From: Elusimicrobia bacterium CG08_land_8_20_14_0_20_44_26
GTDB lineage: Bacteria; CG03
Assembly (NCBI GenBank): GCA_002779055.1
Contig: PEXM01000038.1
Span: 1-13,176, forward strand
DNA length: 13,176 bases
Reading direction: 5' to 3'
Shown here: positions 1 through 5,217 of the stretch, one piece after another
Layout: the number at the start of each line of letters is the position of its first letter
Numbering within the stretch: the first letter of the stretch is position 1
Made by a program: the position numbers and the translations under genes
The notes under the pieces: generated by a model
Databases searched by the model: none
What the model saw: only the letters and a program-made list of their open reading frames with translations
What the model was told of the DNA's origin: nothing

Positions 1-238
1 TAATCGTGCGCAGCGCCTCATCCACAATCGTAAAGTCGGTCACTTCGAATCCGCCCTCTTTCCTGAGATGCCTTTTGAATTCCGTATCTTTATCAAGAAG
101 TTCTTTGAGCACGGGGAAATCGTCAAGACGCCTGACTTTATTTATTTTTTCGGCAACTCTCAATCTTTTCAATATGTTTTCATACACGAACGACTTCCCA
201 CAGCCGGGCCGCCCGAGCAGGAATACGTAATCTTTCAT
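1..238 (-). CDS. P-loop NTPase or kinase, N-terminal part only
   Basis: This gene starts in the window and runs off its left edge, so about 79 N-terminal residues are visible. The protein opens MKDYVFLLGRPGCGKS, a beta strand followed directly by a Walker A motif (residues 9-16, GRPGCGKS), as in nucleotide kinases and small P-loop NTPases. The next visible stretch is charged and helical (VRRLDDFPVLKELL), then GGFEVTDFTIVDEAL. The Walker B and lid regions lie outside the window, so the substrate cannot be told. Its ATG (238-236) overlaps the TGA of the upstream TIM-barrel gene as ATGA, so the two are probably translationally coupled. An adenylate-kinase-like or sugar/nucleoside kinase is possible, but this is inference. 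Confidence 0.75.
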   Translation of the reverse strand, partial: MKDYVFLLGRPGCGKSFVYENILKRLRVAEKINKVRRLDDFPVLKELLDKDTEFKRHLRKEGGFEVTDFTIVDEALRTI

Positions 239-1215
239 AAATCAAGACACTTTCTCACATATTTCATTTCATCCGATACAATCGTATTTCTATCGCGTAT
301 CTGCTCTTTTGTCTTCGCCGCGGTCTCAAGAATTATAACTTCCGGTTCAAGCTCTTTTACTATTTTGCCGTATTCAATAAGGTTTCTCTCCTGCAGAGGC
401 CCCTCGGAGAGATGCAGCGGCGGGTGAAACATAAATTTTTTCGGCACATAGTCGTTCAGGTGAAGTTCTTTCACCATTTCCTTCGGAATCATTCTCATAA
501 CATTCTGGGGATTTTCCGGAATGGGCTTTGCTTTTCCGCCGGGCGCATCCGCGCGCGTGAACCAGTGTCCGATGTCCATATTAAAATAAACTTCAGCCCC
601 TCTCTTCCTGCATTTTCCGACAATTCTTATCAAGTCCTCCGGCTCAACGTAAATCGTGTCAAAGGAAACATTATTCTCCACATGAAATTTGCAGTCGCCC
701 GCATAATCGGCGAGTTCCGCAACGCTTTCTACAAGAGCTGCTTCTATTTTTTCCATCCACGCGGGACCATCCATATAAAAAGGCGCCGACCCGGGATGCA
801 TATTGACATACTTCGCTCCGACATCTTTCGCAAAGCATATATACAGTTTCTGCAGTTCCACCGCTTTTTTTCTGTCTTCATTCTGAACGCAGGCAACGCC
901 TCCTCCTATGCCCGAATATGACAGGTGCACGGAGAGGGTTATATCATTCTTCCCCGCATAATCCTTTATTTTCGCTCTTTCTCCCGCGCTCGCCGCCGCG
1001 TAAGGGTTCGGCACATCGGCGTCAAGTTCAATGTGCTGCAAATGAAGTTCTTTTGCTCTGTCTATTTGCGCGAGAACATCTTTCTTGAATTTCACAATTC
1101 CGAGCGCATTCATCGAAAAAAGATCTATCTCACCATTTATTATTTTATCCCGTATTTCCGGTTCAAGAATATCCACGACAAACAGATTTGTAAAATTTCT
1201 TCCAATTCTTATCAC
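235..1215 (-). CDS. Sugar phosphate isomerase/epimerase-like TIM-barrel protein
   Basis: A 326-residue protein of the xylose-isomerase-like / AP-endonuclease-2 TIM-barrel superfamily. Residues that usually bind metal or substrate in this fold lie at the ends of predicted beta strands: E63 (IELDAD), H97 (LSVHLSY), H140 (VNMHPGS), E180 (KFHVENN), D214 and H217 (FNMDIGHW), H252 (ELHLNDY) and E297 (IILETA). There is no signal peptide or membrane segment, so it is probably cytoplasmic. The start is GTG at 1215, placed by a strong Shine-Dalgarno AAGGAGG about seven bases upstream. It heads a two-gene unit with the P-loop NTPase (ATGA overlap), which suggests a shared pathway, perhaps sugar isomerisation and phosphorylation. 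The substrate is unknown, and an endonuclease IV-like role is less likely but not excluded. Confidence 0.85.
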   Translation of the reverse strand: MIRIGRNFTNLFVVDILEPEIRDKIINGEIDLFSMNALGIVKFKKDVLAQIDRAKELHLQHIELDADVPNPYAAASAGERAKIKDYAGKNDITLSVHLSYSGIGGGVACVQNEDRKKAVELQKLYICFAKDVGAKYVNMHPGSAPFYMDGPAWMEKIEAALVESVAELADYAGDCKFHVENNVSFDTIYVEPEDLIRIVGKCRKRGAEVYFNMDIGHWFTRADAPGGKAKPIPENPQNVMRMIPKEMVKELHLNDYVPKKFMFHPPLHLSEGPLQERNLIEYGKIVKELEPEVIILETAAKTKEQIRDRNTIVSDEMKYVRKCLDL

Positions 1216-1296
1216 TAATTGCCTCCTTGTCGAATTCTCATCTCATTTTGACTAACCGCGGCATATATTGCGGATTGGCACAAAAGATTTATTATA

Positions 1297-1875
1297 TTAT
1301 TTTTTAAGTTTTATTGCAATAGAAGAAAGAGCATCGGCTTGCGCGTTTTTTGAACGCTCTATGTATTTTATTGAAAATACCGTATTTTTCAGAATGCGAA
1401 GTTTTTTTATTTTTTGCGCAATTCTCTCTTTTAGAGCGAGTAGGGCGCTCTCTTTTACCCTCCAGATGCCCGCAACCTGATTTACAAGCAAGAGTGAATC
1501 CGAAAAAAAGGTTATACGCGAATTCTTCCTCCCAATTTTCATGACTTCCGTAAGAGCAATTAAAAGCGCCTCATATTCCGCCTGATTATTTGTTTTCTCG
1601 CCGAGGTATTTGGAAATCTCCCTTATTTTTTCGGAATTTTTATATATTACGACTCCGGCGCCGGCAGGACCCGGATTCGGCTGCGCAGCGCCGTCTGTAA
1701 AACAATTTATTTCTTCTTGCGCGCAGAATCTTTCCGCGAGCTCCTCAAAAATTTTCTTGACTTCTTCTTTTTTTATTTCCCCGAATTCTCTGTATAGGGC
1801 GTTAAAATCCTGATTTTTTGAAAGAAACTTAAAAATTTTCTCCGCCGTCTCACGAGTGGTGGAGAATTTAGTCAC
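1297..1875 (-). CDS. RNase H-family (RNase HI-like) protein with N-terminal extension
   Basis: A 192-residue protein with a helical N-terminal extension (about residues 1-54) followed by an RNase H fold. The four catalytic acidic residues are visible: D61 (FTDGAAQPNPGPAGAG), E100 (NNQAEYEALL), D126 (FFSDSLLLVNQ) and D181 (NAQADALS). The TNNQAEYxAL block is characteristic of the bacterial RNase HI-like family often annotated simply as ribonuclease HI family protein, which cleaves RNA in RNA-DNA hybrids. E. coli RnhA lacks the N-terminal extension, so the symbol rnhA is not assigned. Its GTG start (1875-1873) lies inside the end of the zinc-ribbon gene, an 8-base overlap that suggests co-translation. 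About 80 bases without an obvious hairpin terminator separate its stop from the next gene. Confidence 0.9.
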   Translation of the reverse strand: MTKFSTTRETAEKIFKFLSKNQDFNALYREFGEIKKEEVKKIFEELAERFCAQEEINCFTDGAAQPNPGPAGAGVVIYKNSEKIREISKYLGEKTNNQAEYEALLIALTEVMKIGRKNSRITFFSDSLLLVNQVAGIWRVKESALLALKERIAQKIKKLRILKNTVFSIKYIERSKNAQADALSSIAIKLKK

Positions 1876-2587
1876 GACTTTTGTATAATAACCTGCCGCA
1901 GTTATTGCAGAGAATAAGTTCTGATGACATCACTTCATTAATCTGCTGCATCGTAAGCGACACATTGCAGCCCCCGCAAGAATTGTTCTCTCCGACCTTA
2001 ACCACCGCCAGACCATTTTTTGATTTCCTTATTCTCTCGTATTTCCCGAGCGCCAGGGCGCTTTTTTCATCAGTTCTCATATCCAGCACCTTAGCGGCGC
2101 GCTCTTTAGTTCTTTCTTCCGCACATCTGAGGAGCGCAACCTTTCTCTCGGAAATTTCCTTCTGCGCGGCATGTAATTCTTCAATCTTCAAAGATCCGCG
2201 AGCCTTTTCTTCATGATAATTCTTCCTGCACTCTTCAACTTTATCCATAAGAAGCAGAAGTTCGCTTTCCACATCGGAAACTTTTTCTTTTTTCTCGTCT
2301 ATGCCCGAAAGAAGCGTTTTATACAACTCATTGGTCTTAACGGAATATAATTCCGTTTTTGATTTCTTTATTTCTTCTTCAAGTTTTGCAAGGTCATTTT
2401 CAAGATTCTTCTGTGAAAGAAGAACCTCCTTGAATTCGGCATCTTTTTGTTTAACATTTTCTTCGGACGCTTTTATTCCAGTGTCTATTTCTTCTATTTT
2501 AAAAGGGGTCTCGTCTATTTCGGCATTCATTGAATCGATATCCGAATCAATTTGCTGAAGTTCTACTAATTTTTCAATCACTCCCAC
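1868..2587 (-). CDS. Coiled-coil protein with C4-type zinc ribbon (DUF164/CT398-like)
   Basis: A 239-residue soluble protein. Residues 5-175 are almost wholly heptad-rich helix, rich in Glu and Lys, predicted to form a long coiled-coil hairpin. The C-terminus is a zinc ribbon with C204, C207 (CGGC) and C227, C230 (CNNC). The segment before it (LGKYERIRKSKNGLAVVKV) and the CxxCNVSLTMQQINEV block are typical of the CT398/DUF164 family of C4 zinc-ribbon proteins, whose members are widespread in bacteria; I do not know a settled biochemical role. The start is GTG at 2587 with AGAGG about nine bases upstream; a second in-frame GTG lies two codons later. It overlaps the downstream RNase H-like gene by 8 bases, a pairing that suggests a nucleic-acid-related role, but this is inference. 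Confidence 0.9.
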   Translation of the reverse strand: MGVIEKLVELQQIDSDIDSMNAEIDETPFKIEEIDTGIKASEENVKQKDAEFKEVLLSQKNLENDLAKLEEEIKKSKTELYSVKTNELYKTLLSGIDEKKEKVSDVESELLLLMDKVEECRKNYHEEKARGSLKIEELHAAQKEISERKVALLRCAEERTKERAAKVLDMRTDEKSALALGKYERIRKSKNGLAVVKVGENNSCGGCNVSLTMQQINEVMSSELILCNNCGRLLYKSRD

Positions 2588-2621
2588 TCTACGCCGCCTC
2601 TAATTTTCGCTCTCTTCGTTG

Positions 2622-2632
2622 TCCGCCGCGGA
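2622..2632. repeat. Short GC palindrome
   Basis: Perfect inverted repeat TCCGC-C-GCGGA, 5-bp arms around one base. It shares the TCCGC/GCGGA arms with the hairpin at 2689-2708. It is short, so it could be chance; it is listed because similar elements cluster here. Confidence 0.4.
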
Positions 2633-2660
2633 TAACCCGTGCGCCAGTCGTTTAATTTTT

Positions 2661-2679
2661 ATGGGCAGTATAGGATTCG
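2661..2679 (-). repeat. Duplicate of the tRNA-Val 3' end (att-like direct repeat)
   Basis: The 19 bases ATGGGCAGTATAGGATTCG are identical to 2828-2846, which cover the acceptor 3' strand, the discriminator base and part of the T arm of tRNA-Val. The match ends sharply on both sides, and the two copies start 167 bases apart. A partial tRNA 3' end in direct repeat with an intact tRNA is the usual footprint of site-specific integration into a tRNA gene, although the enclosed DNA is far too short to carry an integrase. Confidence 0.8.
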
Positions 2680-2688
2680 GTCACAAAT

Positions 2689-2708
2689 AATCCGCCTGAC
2701 GGCGGATT
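2689..2708. repeat. REP-like hairpin, 8-bp stem
   Basis: AATCCGCC and GGCGGATT flank the loop TGAC, giving a perfect 8-bp stem. On the minus strand it is followed by ATTTGTGAC rather than a run of T, so it is a dispersed palindromic repeat candidate more than a terminator. Confidence 0.6.
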
Positions 2709-2786
2709 TCCGCGACCCCGCCTCACTGCGCTCGCCTTCCGCCTTCGGCGAAAACTCGCGCATCGTTCCGGCTTTCGAATCCGAAC

Positions 2787-2808
2787 GCGAGCCAAGCAGT
2801 TGGCTCGC
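2787..2808. repeat. Strong hairpin, 9-bp stem, downstream of tRNA-Val
   Basis: GCGAGCCAA and TTGGCTCGC flank the loop GCAG, a perfect 9-bp stem. It lies about 20 bases past the tRNA-Val 3' end in the transcribed direction. It could end or process the tRNA transcript, but no U-tract follows (GTTCGG on the minus strand), so a canonical intrinsic terminator is not supported. Confidence 0.6.
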
Positions 2809-2828
2809 TTACTGCCCCGCTTCTCAAA

Positions 2829-2902
2829 TGGGCAGTATAGGATTCGAACCTATGACCTCTCGGATGTGAACCGAACGCTCTAACCAACTGAGCTAACCGC
2901 CC
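2829..2902 (-). tRNA. tRNA-Val(CAC)
   Basis: A full 74-base cloverleaf reads from 2902 down. The acceptor stem pairs GGGCGGT with ACTGCCC (one G-T pair), the D stem GCTC with GAGC, the anticodon stem TTCGG with CCGAG (one wobble at its base), and the T stem ATAGG with CCTAT around TTCGAAT. The loop TTCACAT gives anticodon CAC at 2868-2866, reading GUG valine codons. The discriminator is A at 2829. The next bases are TTT, so CCA is not encoded and must be added by a CCA-adding enzyme. The 3' end is duplicated at 2661-2679. Confidence 0.95.
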
Positions 2903-2913
2903 TCGCCCACAGT

Positions 2914-2926
2914 CTGCCGCAGGCAG
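2914..2926. repeat. Short palindrome between the two tRNAs
   Basis: CTGCC-GCA-GGCAG, a perfect 5-bp stem with a three-base loop, lies in the 47-base spacer between tRNA-Val and tRNA-Met. It may be a processing signal or one more of the small palindromes gathered around these tRNAs. Confidence 0.4.
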
Positions 2927-2949
2927 CATCTTCCATCTTCCATTCTTTT

Positions 2950-3023
2950 TGGGCCCGGTAGGGTTCGAACCTACGACCACCGGTTTATGAGACCGGTGCT
3001 CTAACCAACTGAGCTACAGGCCC
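2950..3023 (-). tRNA. tRNA-Met(CAT), elongator type or tRNA-Ile2
   Basis: A full 74-base cloverleaf reads from 3023 down. The acceptor stem pairs GGGCCTG with CGGGCCC (one T-G pair), the D stem GCTC with GAGC, the anticodon stem CCGGT with ACCGG, and the T stem GTAGG with CCTAC around TTCGAAC. The loop CTCATAA gives anticodon CAT at 2989-2987. A G-C first pair and the absence of three G-C pairs at the foot of the anticodon stem argue against initiator tRNA. A lysidine-modified tRNA-Ile2, which also has a CAT anticodon in DNA, cannot be excluded by eye. The discriminator is A; no CCA is encoded. Confidence 0.93.
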
Positions 3024-3043
3024 GTTAAATATCAAATGAGGAA

Positions 3044-3072
3044 ATTATACAAATTTAACTCTCAAAAATAAA
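3044..3072 (-). promoter_or_regulatory. Candidate promoter for the tRNA-Met/tRNA-Val pair
   Basis: The minus strand has a perfect TATAAT at 3049-3044, which would place transcription start near 3037, about 14 bases before tRNA-Met. Seventeen bases upstream is TTTATT (3072-3067), a weak match to a -35 box, inside the end of the receiver-domain gene. The location between a protein gene and two tRNAs supports it; the -35 box does not add much. Confidence 0.5.
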
Positions 3073-3828
3073 GTATTTTTTAATCACTTCAAAAAGTTCT
3101 TTTTTCATAAACGGTTTCAAAATAAAATAGGACGGCCCCTGAGGCCTGTGCATTTCGTAGATTTCCTTGTCTTTCACATAGCCCGAAGCGAATATAACAG
3201 GAATGCTTTGCAGTTCCTCGCACTTACGGATCTCCCGCACAGCTTTCCATCCGGACATCCCGGGCATTATGACATCCGTAATAATAAGGTCCGGTTTAAA
3301 CTCAAGCGCTTTATCTATAAGTTCCACTCCGCTGGATGCGGCTTCTATTTCATAACCTCTCAAAAGGACTTTTAACAGGAGAATTATGGCTTCCTCGTCG
3401 TCGGCGATTAGGATCTTTTCTAATTTTTTTCTCATCGGTATTTCAGTATTTCCTTTCTTTTCAACCATCGCAGAGCCATAAAGTTTTTCGATTGTTTCAA
3501 TAAAATTCCTCTTATCATCATCCGTTTCCGGAAATGTAATGTATTCAATTCCGGGAAATTTCCTGGCTACGGTCATTCCCTCGCGCAAAAGGACAATGGC
3601 CGGAAGCGACCATTCAACCGATATTCTGCTGACAATATCATAATTGCTCAAACCTTCTTTGCCTGTAAGAATGTAATCTATCAGACACATATCCGGATGT
3701 TCTTTTTTCATAATCATAAAGGCGAAATCGGCATTCCGCGCCTCATAAAATACACATTCGTATTTACGCAGTATCAGCTTAATTTTGAAACGCCGGTCAA
3801 TATCATTGTCCGCTAAAAGAATTTTCAT
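3055..3828 (-). CDS. Response regulator with two receiver domains and no output domain
   Basis: A 257-residue cytoplasmic protein of two receiver (REC) domains. The second (about residues 137-255) is complete: acidic pair D143/D144 (IADDEE), phospho-acceptor D185 (LIITDVIMPGMSG), S215 (VIFASGYV) and K238 (YFILKPF). The first (1-118) is degenerate: it keeps D7 and D9 (LLADNDIDRR) and D51 (CLIDYILTGKEG), but has L81 near the Thr/Ser position and FPE around residue 100, where the KP pair is expected. There is no DNA-binding or enzymatic output domain, so it should act through protein contacts or phosphotransfer. It starts 15 bases after the LysM/FecR gene and two genes after a histidine kinase, its likely partner. 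The start ATG (3828) has only a weak, close GGA as ribosome site. Confidence 0.9.
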   Translation of the reverse strand: MKILLADNDIDRRFKIKLILRKYECVFYEARNADFAFMIMKKEHPDMCLIDYILTGKEGLSNYDIVSRISVEWSLPAIVLLREGMTVARKFPGIEYITFPETDDDKRNFIETIEKLYGSAMVEKKGNTEIPMRKKLEKILIADDEEAIILLLKVLLRGYEIEAASSGVELIDKALEFKPDLIITDVIMPGMSGWKAVREIRKCEELQSIPVIFASGYVKDKEIYEMHRPQGPSYFILKPFMKKELFEVIKKYFIFES

Positions 3829-3843
3829 GTTCCAAGAATGGAT

Positions 3844-5217
3844 TTAATCACCAAATAATTTTCCCCAGAATCCTTTTTCTTTCTCAACCCTTACAACTCT
3901 TCTCGTCTCCCTTTTGGCATTCCCTATTTTATCATAGAAAAGTATCTCTACATCATGCGGACCCATCGGCAAATATATTATCTGGCTGAAAGAACCGTCC
4001 TTACCGAGTTCAACATCCACCGTTTCTATACAAAGCTTCGCTATATCCCTGCTGGAGGAGCCCCTCACTTCGACAAACTCGTCCTTTACTCTAAGATTGG
4101 CGGGAGGATATAAAATTATGATGTTCATCTCGCGGTTTTTCCTGTCCAGCACAAAACTTTTTACATCGGAATATTCTCCGCCCCTGTGACCTTCATTTTC
4201 AATCCTGTAATAATATTTCCCGTCAACCAATTTGGCTATTTTTTTTTGAATTTCTTCCGGCGGGGCTTTCAAAACCACCTGGGAGAAATATTCATCCAGA
4301 GCAATTTCAACTTGCTTTATCTTTTTTCTGCTCGGAGCGCGCTTGCTCACTTCCTTCTCAAAATCCATCTCATCCGGTTTAAATACACCTATCTCCTGAA
4401 CTTTCAGCGATTGCAGATGGAATGTCGCCGGAAGAGTAAGGTCATTTTTAAAAGTTTCAAGTTCTCCCATATCAGGCATCTTTATCTTTTCCGGCGGAAG
4501 TGGCATTTTCCCGAAGGCAATTTTGGAGCCGAAACCTTTCTTCAGTTCTATTGTTTTCATGCCTTTGAGATCGCTCACTCCCACATTTCCCTCGTAGACC
4601 TCCACTTCCGTTGTTTTATCGTCTAAAACATTCGCCCTGTATAAGCCGTCTTCGGACGGGGTGATGACCGAGGACGGGGTCTGCACTTTGGCTTTTCTGA
4701 AATGAATCTCGCCCTTTATGAGTTCCACTTCCTGGTCAATTTCACGCGGTTTAATAATCGCGAGAGTGTTTGGTGAAATTTTCGTCACCTCTTTCGTCGG
4801 GAAAAGCACTTTGGCGTAGGAGTCGCTGAAAGTCCTTATCGCGTCTTCGTAAAATATTTTCTGATTGAGCGAGGCCTTCTGAAAAAGAGTTCCGCCGCGG
4901 GTCCTGAAATCAACCTGACGGATTTTTTCTATGAGGTGAGCGGCGCGCATTGATTCTTTAATTTCCCTAACGGGAACGAGAAGCTTATCTCCTATATTGA
5001 GCAGGTCGGGGTCGCCCGAATTAATAACATTGTATTTCAGAAGTTCCCTCCAGCGCGTGGGGTCTTTGAGATAAAGACCCGCTACGCCGTGCAGGGTGTC
5101 TCCGGGTATCACTCTTATCATCTGCAGACCTTTTTCCTCATCGGACTCTTCCGCCGGAAGGGCGCTCGTTAAAAATAAAATACAAACCCCGCAAAGTGAA
5201 GCAGACGGTCTATGCAC
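3844..5217 (-). CDS. Exported LysM and FecR domain protein
   Basis: A 457-residue protein with a short signal peptide (residues 1-22, hydrophobic SLCGVCILFLTSALPA, cleavage likely before EES). Residues 33-83 are a LysM domain (IRVIPGDTLHGVAGLYL...NIGDKLLVPV), which usually binds peptidoglycan. Residues about 100-235 resemble a FecR domain (repeated beta strands, FRTRGGTLFQKASL, VEVYEGNVGV, IELKKGFGSKI). Residues 335-443 look like beta-sandwich repeats (YYYRIENE, LRVKDEFVEVRGSSS, HDVEILFYDKIGN). It probably sits in the periplasm or on the cell wall. The GTG start at 5217 lies inside the end of the histidine kinase gene (8-base overlap), so both are co-translated. FecR domains are known in sensing and in large envelope proteins; here a role as envelope partner of the kinase is inference. 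Confidence 0.85.
   Translation of the reverse strand: MHRPSASLCGVCILFLTSALPAEESDEEKGLQMIRVIPGDTLHGVAGLYLKDPTRWRELLKYNVINSGDPDLLNIGDKLLVPVREIKESMRAAHLIEKIRQVDFRTRGGTLFQKASLNQKIFYEDAIRTFSDSYAKVLFPTKEVTKISPNTLAIIKPREIDQEVELIKGEIHFRKAKVQTPSSVITPSEDGLYRANVLDDKTTEVEVYEGNVGVSDLKGMKTIELKKGFGSKIAFGKMPLPPEKIKMPDMGELETFKNDLTLPATFHLQSLKVQEIGVFKPDEMDFEKEVSKRAPSRKKIKQVEIALDEYFSQVVLKAPPEEIQKKIAKLVDGKYYYRIENEGHRGGEYSDVKSFVLDRKNREMNIIILYPPANLRVKDEFVEVRGSSSRDIAKLCIETVDVELGKDGSFSQIIYLPMGPHDVEILFYDKIGNAKRETRRVVRVEKEKGFWGKLFGD

Larger units (their letters stand above)
2588..2828. other. Noncoding, palindrome-rich stretch between tRNA-Val and the zinc-ribbon gene
   Basis: No credible gene is seen in these 241 bases. 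They hold a second copy of the tRNA-Val 3' end (2661-2679) and three short perfect palindromes, listed separately. The stretch between the tRNA fragment and the intact tRNA is GC-rich and full of short self-complementary pieces, unlike the coding regions on either side. Apparent ORFs crossing it are translations of the tRNA genes and repeats. Confidence 0.7.

Noticed and set aside
412..921. 169-residue plus-strand frame opposite the TIM-barrel gene
   Set aside because: It is a shadow of the conserved gene on the other strand, with no ribosome site or known motif.
1216..1296. Promoter or riboswitch before the TIM-barrel gene
   Set aside because: Only a good Shine-Dalgarno is seen. The imperfect CCGC/GCGG pairing around 1257-1274 is too weak, and no -10/-35 pair has sensible spacing.
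2787..2808. Intrinsic terminator after tRNA-Val
   Set aside because: The stem is strong but no T-run follows on the transcribed strand, so it is kept only as a hairpin.
2588..2828. Structured RNA such as RNase P RNA beside the zinc-ribbon gene
   Set aside because: The stretch is too short, and none of the conserved RNase P blocks is visible; the hairpins are isolated palindromes.
2723..2980. 85-residue minus-strand frame across both tRNAs
   Set aside because: It translates the tRNA genes (GSNPTGP, LAQLVRAF, GHRFESYTAHL are the well-known false peptides of tRNA arms) and contains no independent coding signal.
2950..3023. Initiator tRNA-fMet
   Set aside because: The first acceptor pair is G-C and the anticodon stem lacks the three consecutive G-C pairs next to the loop that mark initiators.
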